Below are positions 1-10,155 of a DNA stretch of 64,000 bases, one piece after another. Position 1 is the first letter of the stretch, and each line of letters begins with the position of its first letter. The stretch is from contig NC_031774.1 in the NCBI RefSeq assembly GCF_001522545.3, positions 17,856,296 through 17,920,295 on the forward strand. The letters run 5' to 3'. A model generated the notes under the pieces. It saw only the letters and a program-made list of their open reading frames with translations, was not told the origin of the DNA and made no database searches. Position numbers and translations under genes: made by a program. Origin of the DNA: Parus major. Taxonomy: Eukaryota; Chordata; Aves; Passeriformes; Paridae.

Positions 1-223
1 ACAACTATGAGCCTTACATAAATTATTGTGCACAAGTTCTGATCTCCTGGATGGTGTTTCATCTTCATGTTCCTGTTCCTGTGTGCTTGCTGTATTATTC
101 TGTCAAAAATCTTGTCTAATATGTATTTGTGTTATGCAGATATTGTATTTTTGACATGTACTTTTGTTATCGGATGAAGATGAGTGGAGGAAAACTGTTA
201 GGTCCAGAATATGCCCAGTATCT

Positions 224-1465
224 GATCATAGAATTATGGGTGTTGAAAGGGATCTTTAAAAGATCATGAAGGCAAATGCCCTTGCATTGAGCAGGGGCAT
301 CTTCACCTACATCAGGTTGCTCCAAGCCCTAGAAGGATGTTCCATGATCTTCCCATGCCCAGAGGTGAGGCTGACAGGTCAGTAGTTCACAAGATCTCCC
401 TTTCTACTAAGATGTCTGCAATGTTTCCCTATTTTACCTGGGACTTGATTGCCATGACTTTAATAATATCTTGGGAGTGGCTTGACAAGCACATCAGCCA
501 AATCCCTCAGGACTCTTGGATTCATCTTTTCAGGTCCCACAGATTTAAGTATGTTTCAGCTGGTTCCTCAGGTGGTCTCAAACCTGATCTTTTACAGTGA
601 GAAGGACTTTGCTCCCTCAGTCCCTGTCTTGCCCCACTCAAGAGCTGTGGGAAGAGTGTTGAGGCAAAAACTTGAGCACCTTGTCTGTTGTTCCACAGTT
701 TGCTGGTCATGCTAGTCAGAACTAGTACATTTTTTGGACATTCTTATCTGGCAGATATACCTGTAGAAGCCCTTAGTATTCTTTACATCCCTTGTCAAGT
801 TCAGGTCCAGCCATACCATGGCCTTCCTGACCCCATCTCTACTCATACAAGCAATATCACTATATTCTTCCCAGGATACCTCTCCCTTTCCACTGACTGT
901 GTATCTCCTTCTTGCACTTTTACCACCCGTCTTGACTCATCCACAGTGGTCTCTTGCCATCCTTTCCTGGTTTCTTATGTCTGGGGATTGAGAATTCTTG
1001 TGCTCTGTGGAAGGATCCTTTGAGATTTGCCAGCTCTGCTCTGCTCCCTTGTCCCCAAGGGCAGTTTCCAGGGGGTCTTATTGAATTGAAGTTAGGAAGC
1101 AAAACTTAGGAATTTTGCTTTCCTAAAATTCAGTGGCCTGGCTTTACTCTGCCTGATCCATATTCCTCAGGACTATGAACTCCACCAACACAGGATCACT
1201 GCAGGCCAGGCTGACTCCAGTCTTGATGTCACCAATTAGTTCACTTGTGCTGTTGAAAACAGGTCTGGTATCACATCTCCTTTGGCAGGGATGTCTATTA
1301 CCTGGCTTGCCTGGCTTAAGAATTTACCCTCTGTGCATTCCAAGAATTTCCTGGAGCACCCACAGCTTGCTCTGCTACTTTTCCAGCAGATACCATTGGT
1401 TGAAGTTGCCCAGCAGGATGATAGCTCTGATCATGACTTTAAGCTTCTCTTCCAAATGCCATAGG
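224..1465 (-). mobile_element. CR1 LINE copy, internally deleted, with decayed ORF2
   Basis: Read on the minus strand this is a CR1 non-LTR retrotransposon remnant. The 3' terminus lies near 224-340: the plus strand shows the inverted CR1 tail, with tcatagaatt followed by a GGGATCTTTAAAAGATCAT-like stretch. From about 345 to 1465 the minus strand resembles the CR1 ORF2 endonuclease and the linker towards reverse transcriptase. Near 1400 it reads AIILLGNFNQW, the counterpart of the endonuclease GDFN motif with the catalytic Asp changed to Asn. Near 930-1080 it reads RPPGNCPWGQGSRAELANLK and then QEFSIPRHKKPGKDGKR, a close match to CR1 ORF2. Most of the reverse transcriptase is missing between the two parts, and frameshifts and stops break the frame, so it is a dead copy. 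The family is known from avian genomes; the exact subfamily and outer limits are inferred. Confidence 0.8.
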
Positions 1466-2002
1466 TTTGTAAGGTGCAAACTATGTGAAGTACTGAACAG
1501 ATGCAGAAAATCCAGCCCCAAAACCAGTTTGTAAGAACTGATGCTTAGAGGGTAGAGAAGGTCACAGAAATAGTGGTGTTGTGTTTGCTTATCACTGTGC
1601 ACACAGTTCAGTCTGTTCTCTTCCCCCATGCTGTTCACAACAGAAATTCAACAGCCACCTGCTGGAACATGAAAGTTTGAAACTCAAATTAACTCTGAAA
1701 TGAGAACAGGTTTTGTAGTACTGTATGAACAAGAGTTTGTTAATTTCATAATCAATCTTGGACTGTCTGTAAAAGAAAATGAACATTCTTTAGTGTTGAC
1801 AGGCCAATAGGAGCTCAGGGTTTTTGTCACTAACTTACCTTGAACTATAAGTCCTCAAGGAGTAGCAGCAATCCTTATTATAGCTGGATACTGCCCATTG
1901 CAGTGAGTTCCTTATCACTGACAGGAGTTCTCTCAAGCTGCTGACACAGCTCTGATTTCGTCCAATGTGCTTTTCCCAACAGGGATGTGTGAGAGAAAAA
2001 TA
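1466..2002. other. Intergenic DNA, no gene seen
   Basis: This AT-leaning stretch lies between the CR1 remnant and an A-rich tract. No exon-like open frame with flanking splice signals, RNA gene or recognised repeat was found. Short open frames here match no family that I recognise. Confidence 0.5.
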
Positions 2003-2062
2003 ATTATTGAAAAAAACAAAAAAAAAGAAAAAGAAAAAAATGAAAAAACAAAAAAAGAAACC
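2003..2062. repeat. A-rich low-complexity tract
   Basis: This is a run of adenines interrupted by single G, C or T bases. It directly precedes an abrupt change to GC-rich sequence. It could be an old poly(A) tail on the plus strand or simple slippage sequence. Confidence 0.75.
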
Positions 2063-2375
2063 CCCGCTGTGTTCCGCAGGGAAAAGCGTCCCAAGCACTC
2101 GCTCTCAAGTGTTGGGTGCCCGCTGGGCTCCGAGAGGCTGCGGCCGCTCCCCAAGGCTGCCATCTGCAGGTTCTCCAGCCCCTTCCAGCTCCGGCTCCCT
2201 TCGGGAACGCGGCACGGCCGCGGGAAGAGCTTCATTCGGCCCTCCAAGAGGACTGTGAGCAGTCTGGCTCGCCACACAGCAAACTCGGGATAGGCAATGC
2301 CCGCTGCAGCCCGGAAAGCCAAACGTGCCCCTCTGCTGTGGTGAGAGCCCGCTGCAGTGCCAGCTCCCAGGTCCC
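2063..2375. other. Isolated GC-rich, CpG-containing patch of unknown origin
   Basis: The composition changes sharply at about 2060 from an A-rich tract to GC-rich sequence with many CpG dinucleotides, including GCGGCCGC near 2140. The patch ends where CR1 homology begins at about 2376. Open frames cross it on both strands (2116-2640 plus, 1933-2448 minus), but the plus frame simply runs on into CR1 and neither product resembles a known protein. It could be a small CpG island, a non-CR1 insertion, or the divergent 5' part of the CR1 copy. Confidence 0.4.
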
Positions 2376-2857
2376 GCACAGACAGGACACCAGCCTGCTG
2401 GAGCCAGGCCAGAGGAGAGCCACCGAGATGATCAGAGCGATGGAGCACCTCTCCTGCGAGGAAAGGCCGAGAGAACTGGGGGTTTTCAGCCTGGACAAGA
2501 GAAGGCTCTGGAGTGACTTAATTCTGGCCTTGCAGTACCTGAGGGGAGCCTACAGGAAAGATGGAGAAGGGCTTTTTATGACAGTATGTAGTGACAGGAC
2601 AAGGGAGAATGGCTCCAAACTAAGAGCGGGTTTAGTTTAGATACTGAGAAAAAAAAATTACTGTGTGGTTGGTGAGGCATTGAAACAGATGGCCCAGAGA
2701 AGCTGTGGATGCCTCATCCCTGTCAGTGTTCATGGATGGGCTGGACAGGGCTCTGAGCAACCTGGTCTAGTGGAAGGTGTCCTTGCCTAAGGCAGGGGGT
2801 CGGTACTAAATCTTCTTTAAGGTCCCTTCCAACCCACATCATTCTATCATTCTATAC
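2376..2857 (+). mobile_element. CR1 LINE 3' end (plus strand)
   Basis: This is a 5'-truncated CR1 copy. One plus-strand frame reads QRRATEMIRAMEHLSCEER, RELGVFSLDKRRLWSDLI and LQYLRGAYRKDGEGLF, which match the C-terminal end of CR1 ORF2 downstream of the reverse transcriptase. After a stop at 2638-2640 the homology continues in the untranslated 3' part (CCCAGAGAAGCTGTGGATGC, GGTCCCTTCCAACCC). It ends at the characteristic short direct repeat of the CR1 terminus, ATTCTATCATTCTAT. Severe 5' truncation is typical of CR1. It shows the family's usual lack of a poly(A) tail. Confidence 0.9.
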
Positions 2858-3879
2858 ACTTTTTATTTGTTACAAAGTGCAGACCAGGTACTGTTCAAGA
2901 GAAGGTTAACTGCAATTAATTTTCATGTGTATCGACATCTAGAAGCACAGAAATCTTGCAGGAAACTTTATCAGGGATTTTTTTCCCCCTAGGTTACACT
3001 AGTCTGCAACTTTCCCCCACAGGTCACTTTTCTCCTTTTTTTTCCTCCCTTAACTTCTGCTTTGTTTGGCAGCCACCAGGAGCATGCAGTGCAATCCCAG
3101 AAAGAGCTGCTCCCAGCTTTGTCAGTGAGCAGATCACAGGCAGAACTGATGTAACTGCATTCAGGGTTGGTTTCGACATCCACCACTTTAATATCTAAAT
3201 AGTCATGGCACTGAGCCATATCATAAGGGCCTTTCCCACCGCATATAGTGAAAAGATTTCCATCTTGCTGAGACAGAGCAAGTCTTGCCTGGCATCTCAA
3301 CCACCCACAAAAATTAGTCAGATGGTAACTAGTTGAGCATGGCTTTACCCCTATTCTACAACATTTTTTGTGTTTCAAAAAGTAACAGAACAGCTTCCAA
3401 ATGTAAAAGAAACTTCTAATGCTGAAAATGTCAAAAAACTTACCTCAGTCTGTGACCTTGTCAGTAATCTATTTCACATCTCCAGCAGGTTCTGATATTC
3501 TTTCTACATCTTCCAATCCTACTTGGCTGATGTTTTTAATGGTGGAAGTGAGCTTTGTCACTGAAGGTATGGATGAATATGATGGTCAGGTACTCCTGTC
3601 ATGCACTGCTATTTTACATGTGCATTTCAACCACATGCAGTTGGGGTGTAAAGTGAGGCAGAACCTGGCGGTTTATATGGATACAAATTGTGTTTTGTAC
3701 AAGCACAAAATACCTCCTGTTGCTGTCCTCAGTACCCAGACACTTGTGAAGTGCAGGTATGTTTGGAGCAGTGCAGGGGCATGTAAATATGCTACCCAAA
3801 ATCACATCAATTTTCTGTGACCCTTTCAGCATCTGTTCTTGTATCCTCAAGGCAGTTCTGTCTGATGAGTACTGCATTT
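2858..3879. other. Intergenic DNA, no gene seen
   Basis: This is unique-looking AT-rich sequence between two CR1 pieces. The open frames (for example 2989-3378 minus and 3419-3820 plus) are not bounded by convincing splice sites and match no recognised protein family. Confidence 0.5.
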
Positions 3880-3952
3880 GGAGAAAGCTGCTCCTGCTAC
3901 CCTTTTTCCTGTGCTGTGGTGAGACTCCACCTGGGGTACTGCATCCAGTTTA
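3880..3952 (+). mobile_element. Short CR1 fragment
   Basis: One plus-strand frame reads SCYPFSCAVVRLHLGYCIQF. This aligns with the CR1 ORF2 segment around LPLCSALVRPHLEYCIQLW near the end of the reverse transcriptase. At DNA level GGTGAGACTCCACCTGGGG and TACTGCATCCAG are the matching parts. Homology fades on both sides, so this is an old scrap with uncertain limits. Confidence 0.6.
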
Positions 3953-6900
3953 TATCTGTGATGACTTCTTTAATTTTTGGTATTGCTTTTGCTACAGAAA
4001 TATTGCTGTTGCTTATAATAAGAGGTGGTCCTTCACAGCTTTGCCTTTACAGGGCAAAGAAGAGGATGCCTACTTTGAGACACTGAAGATGGTCATCTTC
4101 TCTCCCTCTCCCCTGCAAACCAATTTCTATGCCTAATATTTACTCTTTTGAAGTAGAACTTTGATGATTAATAGTTAATTTTGCAATCAGCTTTGCAAAT
4201 GTTGCTGTCATGGAGGTTTTAAAGAAAAAATTTAGCTCATACAGTACAGGGAAATGCAGTGACTGCTGTTCTGGTAGCTGTAGCAGGGCATGTAGTTGTA
4301 ACCAGAAAAGCATTTGGAGTCTAAAAATCACCACCAAAAAACCCCCACTGAATTATTTTTATGTTTTCAGAACTTTTTATGGTGACATGTTTCTCAGGCA
4401 GTGTCAGCCCCTCTGTTCCTGACGTTGCTAGCCAGCATGAGGCTTTGGGAACAGGCTCTTTACACTCACTGTCTCACTTGAATGTTTTTTAAATGAGATA
4501 GCAGCAGGGCATTTGCCAGACATTTTCTTTTTTTAATATTAGTCTTCCTCTTGCAAACCTATGTGAGCCATCTCTCCCCTTAAACTAATTTCTGCCAGGA
4601 AGCTGCTGTCCTGTAGCACTCTGCTCCCTTGGCTTGCAGTGTCTCCTGATTTCCCTGTGTTTGAGTTACTGGCATGTGTGTCCTGTTTATCCCTCTTGGA
4701 GCAGATGGACCTTGGGTACTGCAGAAAATCTCGAGCACTGGCAAAAGCTGAGAGATTGCCATTCTCCGTCTTGTTCTTTCTGTGGTCCCACCTAGGTTAC
4801 TTGCAGCACTGTATTCCCTTAAAACATGCCACAACTATTTGAAAAAAACCTTTTTGTTTTATTTTGTTGATCTCCCAGTCCTGTTTGTGACTCCATAACT
4901 GACCTCACTGGGGTCACCACACTGGAAACGATGGGGTTGCAATTCAGGTGTGGCACTGGAGCCCACTCTGTGCAGGAAAGCTCTCCAACTTACATGTTCT
5001 GTAATGTAAGATAATCATGTGCCTAGTGCTCTCCAGTTATATCTATAATGCACCTGTGCTTCTTCACATGCCTGAAAGGCATCATTTTCTTTGATATTTA
5101 GCTTAAACTTTTCACTGTGCATACTAAGATTTTCCAGCTTTTTCAATCCTAGACATTTCCCAAAAAACATAAGAAGTTCTGCATAGAAATTTTAAATGCA
5201 CTAAAGTTTAACTTCCTTTTCATAGTTTCTTTTAGGACTGCCTAAAAAGGAGCTTACAACCCACAGGCTGAAAGAGCATTGATTTTAATCTATGTCTGCA
5301 TGGCACACTGTGGTGATTTAACTGATTGCTCATGTCAGAGTTGATCTGGGGAAGGAGCAGAAGCAAAGGGAAGAAAACTGTCTCACAAAGTTGGGTAGTT
5401 GAAATATTTCAGGGAATAATTAGTTTGAAAAAATTAGGCTATTGTCCTTATGCAATGCCAGGGAAGCTGCATGATACAAACAAAGGTATTATTTTTCTTA
5501 TTGTCTTTTTCTTATTGTCATTTTCTTTATGGATTAGAAGGTGTTGATGGTGACACTTTCCCATCCTTTCAGGCAGCTTAATGAGTGGCAGTGCAGTGAT
5601 TTGGGTGTAAATGTGGAGTATTATTTGGCACCTAAACCCTCACCTTTTTCAAGGCAACACGTAAATGTCCTACCAGCCTCAGAACCAAACCCACCCCTTA
5701 GCAAGACTGCTTCAGATTTCTGCTCAGGAAGGGTAATCTTGCCTACAGCTGAAAGCCTAGATATGTTTTTTCTCAGTGTGTCTATATTTTTCTTATGAGA
5801 TGAGGGAACCTGTATCCAGAGAATACTTTCTGCCATCATTTGTGGCTTGTTCTAGATTACCTGTAAACATTTTCTCTTCTGATACAGGGTGATAGAGAAT
5901 AGAGGTCCACATATTTAGGTGGAGACTGCTTTCTAGCTGGGAGTGAAAGGGTGAAGAAGTGTATTTGAGACCTGGGTAGAGGCAAATTATTTTGTCATAT
6001 GGCCTTAGAAATAAAGAAGGAAATTGTTTTGAGGGTGGGAGTCAAAACATTTGTCTCTGTTTTTTACTGATCACTTTACCTTTCCTTTGCAAAGCACCAA
6101 AGAGCAGCCTCAATCTATCCCAGTCTAGTGACTTCATCTTGACTCAATTGCACTGCCCCAGAGGAATAAAGATGTGTGTCTTGGTACTTCACCATGAAAT
6201 AAACCTGGGTGTCAGCTGTAAAACAGTAGACCCACTTTAGGGCCTTCTGCTGTTGTCATTAAAGGTTAGCTCCACAGGAGCTCAGACAGCTCTGGCAGCT
6301 GGGAGAGAAGGATATTGTAAACTGGGGTAGGAAGGAGAAATCCAGGAGGAGTAAACATGCAGAAACATCTGGAGCATTTCAGTCAAACCCAGTTTCCCAG
6401 CTGTGGTGGGATGAGATAACTGAGGGAAAGCAAAGAGCTGTGTCTGAACACTATCCTGGTCCTCAGACACAGCTCTTTGTCTTCCCTCCTTTATCTTTCC
6501 TTTCTCCATCAGGGATGGTAATGGAAGATTGCAGTTACTGACCTGCTTTTACACCTTGGCAGGGGAGGGCTCCCAGTTTGGATTTCCTCCCTTTCCTGCT
6601 TCTTATAATCAGGATCCAAACTTGCTGCTGTTTCTGTCAAACTGTAAAGAGAAATTATGAAAGTTAGGAAAATTATTCTCTCTGCTCCTTTTATTGTAGG
6701 AAGAGAAAGCGAGGAAGTGCTAGACTATGACTTGCCCAGAATCACACAAGAAATACTGGATGAAATGGAGCATTGGCTTTTTTGTTTTTATATTCTTGGA
6801 CACTGTGAGATGCAGCAGTATGAAAAAAAGATGCTTCTTTCTTCAGTTAAAATGAAGGCTAGAGCTTTGCTTGTGCTATCCTGATAAGTGCTTTTTTTTT

Positions 6901-9163
6901 TTGTTTATTTTTTCATAGTTTTTTAATTTCTTGCAAAAATACGTATATACATTTTGGGAATGTCACAGCTATGCCTCCCCTGGTTTTGCTGGAGGAATTT
7001 TTGCAGGGCTGGAAAATAGATGGAAGGCAGGTTGCTCAGCTCATGACTTGATTTGTACAACTTTAACTTTCTTTATATTCGCCTTAAAGCATATTAAAAT
7101 TAAGATGGCATCTTTTGGGTTGGAGAAAGACTGTGTTCCTGGCTGCTGCTGCATTGGCCATCACTTTAGATGAATGTCTTTAATGTTTTTTTAGCAGAGG
7201 TGTTATGGTCAAAGCCCCAAAGATGTGTTGTGGTTAAGATTCTCTTCCCTAGCTGCCTGCCTCCATGGCCTGATCTCTCTTCTCATTTTGTTTTAGATTG
7301 TGAATCAGTCTATTACCCAATCTGCTAATTGCTCACAAGCTGCTGTCTCTCCACTTTGGTATCAACTGCTGCCATTCCTAACCTGACCATGCAGTTTGAC
7401 AGGGTCAGATAGGGGGATAATCAACTTGTGGATGGAGCAGAGATAGCAGCAGGCCAATTACATCCTGTTATGGGACCTTAGGACCTGACCTACCAAGTGC
7501 TGGGAGCAGTTGCAGGCTGAAGGAGAAGTTGCTGCTGCCCTCCAGCAGTCTGTGGGCAGACTCATCCCTTCCACATGGCTTGGTGCTGCCATTGGAGCGA
7601 TGGATGGGTCATCTCAGCAGCTGATCCCTGATCCTGTTAGGGCCAGAGGCAGGAAGGGCAGGGAACCCAATTGATTGAGGCAATCACAGAACAGCCTGGC
7701 TCTCCCTGAAGGCTCACAAACCAGTTTTGTATATGGCCCCCAAGCTGATTAGGGTTTGGGATGGGATACTTACCCCACTGTTCCCCACTGCCTGCTGCAA
7801 GTACAACTGTTTAGTGTGCCCTTTCTCTGCCTCTAACTTCAATTAACCCCACTTACCATGATGCCAAGACCGCTGGGTAATTTCCACAATGCAGGAGGTC
7901 AGACCCATCAAAAGTAAAGTCCAATCACTGTCTTCAACAAAGAAATCTTTCTTCCAGTTATTTGTCTGGTGTTGGCCAATTTCTTCAAGCAGATACAGAA
8001 CAAAACCCTCATTCAGTTGGTGTTCACACAAAGTTTTTCCATTAATGATTTGCAGCAGCCTAGATTTGGATTCCAGTTTATTACAGATCTATCACCAAAG
8101 ACCAACTTCTGCTTTTCTTGCTTTCAAGGACGTCGAGATTTTTCTAGGTTTTAAATACTGCCTAAAAAAATCCCTCTTTAAAATACATGTTCTCTATATG
8201 TTAAACCAGAAGCATAAGGGAGAAGAAAAAGTTTCCTTTCCCCTTAATAGGTGATCTTTAATGTCAGCACTATAAGCCATTTGTAACCCCTTGAATTTTT
8301 AAACTGCTTTCTGAGCTAAATTGAATGTTGCTGTCTTTAGAAACAAACCAAATCAAAACACTCGGTCTTGTCCCTTGCAGGGGATGTCTGCAATGGAGTA
8401 ACCAACAGAACCTAAAACAATTATTGAATGTCTGATCCTGGTATTTGAGTTGGGCAGGGGTCCATGGGGCACTGAGAAGAAATCTCAGCTTCTGCTCTAG
8501 CACCTACAGCAAGGCAGATATAAATTAGTACGTGGCAACCTGGAAGTCACTCATCTCTTAAACGTAATGAAACTATTAAAATGTAACATCCGTTTGCTAA
8601 GTGCTTGCTAGTGATTTATGGCTCCTGCTCTGAGACTTGCAAAAACTATTTAAAGGGGAGGCCGGGAAAACCCTTCTGATTTCCACCTCTATACAAGGCC
8701 ATCTAGCAATCCTTTTTCTTATTGTCAAATCAGTGTCAGCACAAGGACACCGATGCCCAAAAATGGACACTTAAATGAAAATTCTTGACTTGTGCCGTTC
8801 GGTTTTACCCCTGTGAGGGAGGCGGGGGCAGTATGTGGCCTGTGAAAGGTGCGGGATGTTCCAGTGTGAGCCAGGTGCTGCTCAGCCCTCTGCACCTGGC
8901 CCCGGCACAACGCAAGCCGCAGGTCACAGGGCAGTTTCTGCCTTTTTTCCTGGTGGTAATGTGTTTATAGGAGCAGGTGGCATGCTTAACAGGGAGGACG
9001 AGGGAAAGACGGCAAGACTATTTTTGAATGCGTTTTTCTTTGAAAACTACTGTTTTGTAGATGAGTGACTTAATAAAATGTTTGTTTTAGTGGGAGGAGA
9101 AAAGCAAGAACGAACCTCCATTAGGGAAGAAAACAACCACTCTTTTTCCTGGAGACAGAAAAA
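3953..9163. other. Upstream intergenic DNA of LRP5
   Basis: This is about 5.2 kb of non-coding DNA leading to the LRP5 CpG island. It contains one strong hairpin (6422-6488, listed separately). Otherwise I see no exon, RNA gene or recognised transposon. The segment 7440-7720 is somewhat richer in G and C but has no identifiable structure. Distal regulatory elements may lie here but cannot be shown from sequence alone. Confidence 0.5.
6422..6488 (+). other. Near-perfect 26-position inverted repeat (hairpin)
   Basis: Left arm 6422-6447 and right arm 6463-6488 are separated by a 15-nt loop. The inner 17 positions pair perfectly (CAAAGAGCTGTGTCTGA against TCAGACACAGCTCTTTG). Then come one G-U wobble (6430 with 6480), one A-C mismatch (6429 with 6481) and seven more pairs. 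As plus-strand RNA, 25 of 26 positions pair. No tRNA or known small-RNA identity is apparent. It could be a microRNA-like precursor, a tiny inverted-repeat transposon remnant, or a local inverted duplication. Confidence 0.8.
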
Positions 9164-9437
9164 GGGGCGGGCGTCCCCGCTGTTAACTTCCAAATCCACC
9201 AGCCAAAGGTTGCTTTCTGAACACGCTGCGAGCCATCTTCTCCAGCCTTCCCGGCTGCTTCTGGAGTAATTGCTCCCGAAGGAGCGAGCTAACAAGCTAA
9301 AGAAGAAAGCCCAGCTCTCCCCGCTCGGCCAGGTGTTCCCACGCGTGGGACGCGGCGGGACGGTGCGCCCCCGCCCGCTCCCGGGATGCGGTGCGAGCCG
9401 GGATCCTCCATCCCAGCCCCCTCCCTGGCGGCGGCCT

Positions 9438-9473
9438 GAGGAGGAGGAGGAGGAGGAGGAGGAGGAGGAGGAG
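9438..9473 (+). repeat. (GAG)12 trinucleotide repeat
   Basis: Twelve uninterrupted GAG units form a 36-bp pure purine tract on the sense strand, ending 117 bp before the LRP5 start codon. It is in the promoter or 5' untranslated region and so is not translated as part of LRP5. Such tracts vary in length by slippage. Confidence 0.9.
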
Positions 9474-9535
9474 GGTCGGCTCCAGCGCCTCCCTCCTTCC
9501 CCGCCTCCCTCCTCGCCGAGCGCAGCGCCCCGAGC

Positions 9536-9550
9536 ATGGAGCCTGCCTGA
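9536..9550 (+). other. Upstream ORF of four codons in the LRP5 leader
   Basis: The frame ATG GAG CCT GCC TGA lies 40 nt before the main start. The ATG is preceded by G at the -5 and -3 area (CGAGC) and followed by G at +4, a moderate context. It would only act if transcription starts upstream of 9536. Confidence 0.5.
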
Positions 9551-9590
9551 GACGCTCCGTGCGCTCCGGCAGCTGCTGCGGCGGCACAAC

Positions 9591-9684
9591 ATGGAGGCGG
9601 CCCCGCCGCTCCCGCTGCTCCCGCTGCTGCTGCTGCGGCTCCTCGCCGCCTCGGTGCTGCGCTGCGAGCCGGGCTCGGCCGGGG
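9591..9684 (+). CDS. LRP5: LRP5 exon 1 (coding part): start codon and signal peptide
   Basis: This encodes the first 31 residues of low-density lipoprotein receptor-related protein 5, plus the first base of codon 32. The start ATG has A at -3 and G at +4, a strong context, and the product begins MEAAPP, as in mammalian LRP5. Residues 7-23 form a Leu-rich signal-peptide core that directs the receptor to the secretory pathway. CTG codons encode part of the Leu run, as in mammals. An Arg at residue 16 interrupts the hydrophobic core, which is unusual. The exon ends at a GGGG/GTAAGC donor in phase 1. Joining to exon 2 gives Ala-Ser-Pro, the expected mature N-terminus. The open frame extends both ways through the CpG island, but only this part fits the family. 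Confidence 0.9.
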
Positions 9685-10043
9685 GTAAGCTCGTCGGGGC
9701 GCCGCGGGGCCCGGGCCGGCGGGGAGGCGAGCGCCGCTGTCCCTTTTGTTGTCGGACTTGGGCAAACTTTCCCCCGCGCTCCGCCGGGAGTGCGGCGGGG
9801 AGGGGCGGGAGCGGGGCCAGGCTCCCGCGGAGGGAGAGAACGCGCACATGGATGAGACGGGCCGGGAGCAGGACGGGAGGCTGCCTGCGCCGGTTTCCCC
9901 CTCCCCAAAACTATTGCTCCTCGCCCCTCTTTCCTGCAAAAACGGTGCGCAGGAAAAGGAGGCCTCTCCTCCCCGTTCCCTCGGGACGTACCCCGCTGGG
10001 GGGACGGGGCGGCTTTCCCTCAGGGCTGGCTCAGGTAAACGCG

Positions 10044-10155
10044 NNNNNNNNNNNNNNNNNNNNNNNNNNNNNNNNNNNNNNNNNNNNNNNNNNNNNNNNN
10101 NNNNNNNNNNNNNNNNNNNNNNNNNNNNNNNNNNNNNNNNNNNNNNNNNNNNNNN
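10044..10155. other. Assembly gap (112 unknown bases)
   Basis: A run of N lies inside the CpG island, in the 5' part of LRP5 intron 1. GC-rich flanks suggest sequencing drop-out. The stated length may be an estimate. Confidence 0.98.

Noticed and set aside
2116..2640. A 174-codon plus-strand frame
   Set aside because: Its second half is CR1 ORF2 C-terminus. The first half is the GC-rich patch with no known similarity, so it is a chance fusion.
9289..9939. Long minus-strand open frames across the CpG island (also 9047-9847 and 9297-9908)
   Set aside because: GC-rich DNA lacks stop codons. The products are Pro/Ala/Ser/Arg low-complexity shadows of the promoter, the GAG repeat and LRP5 exon 1.
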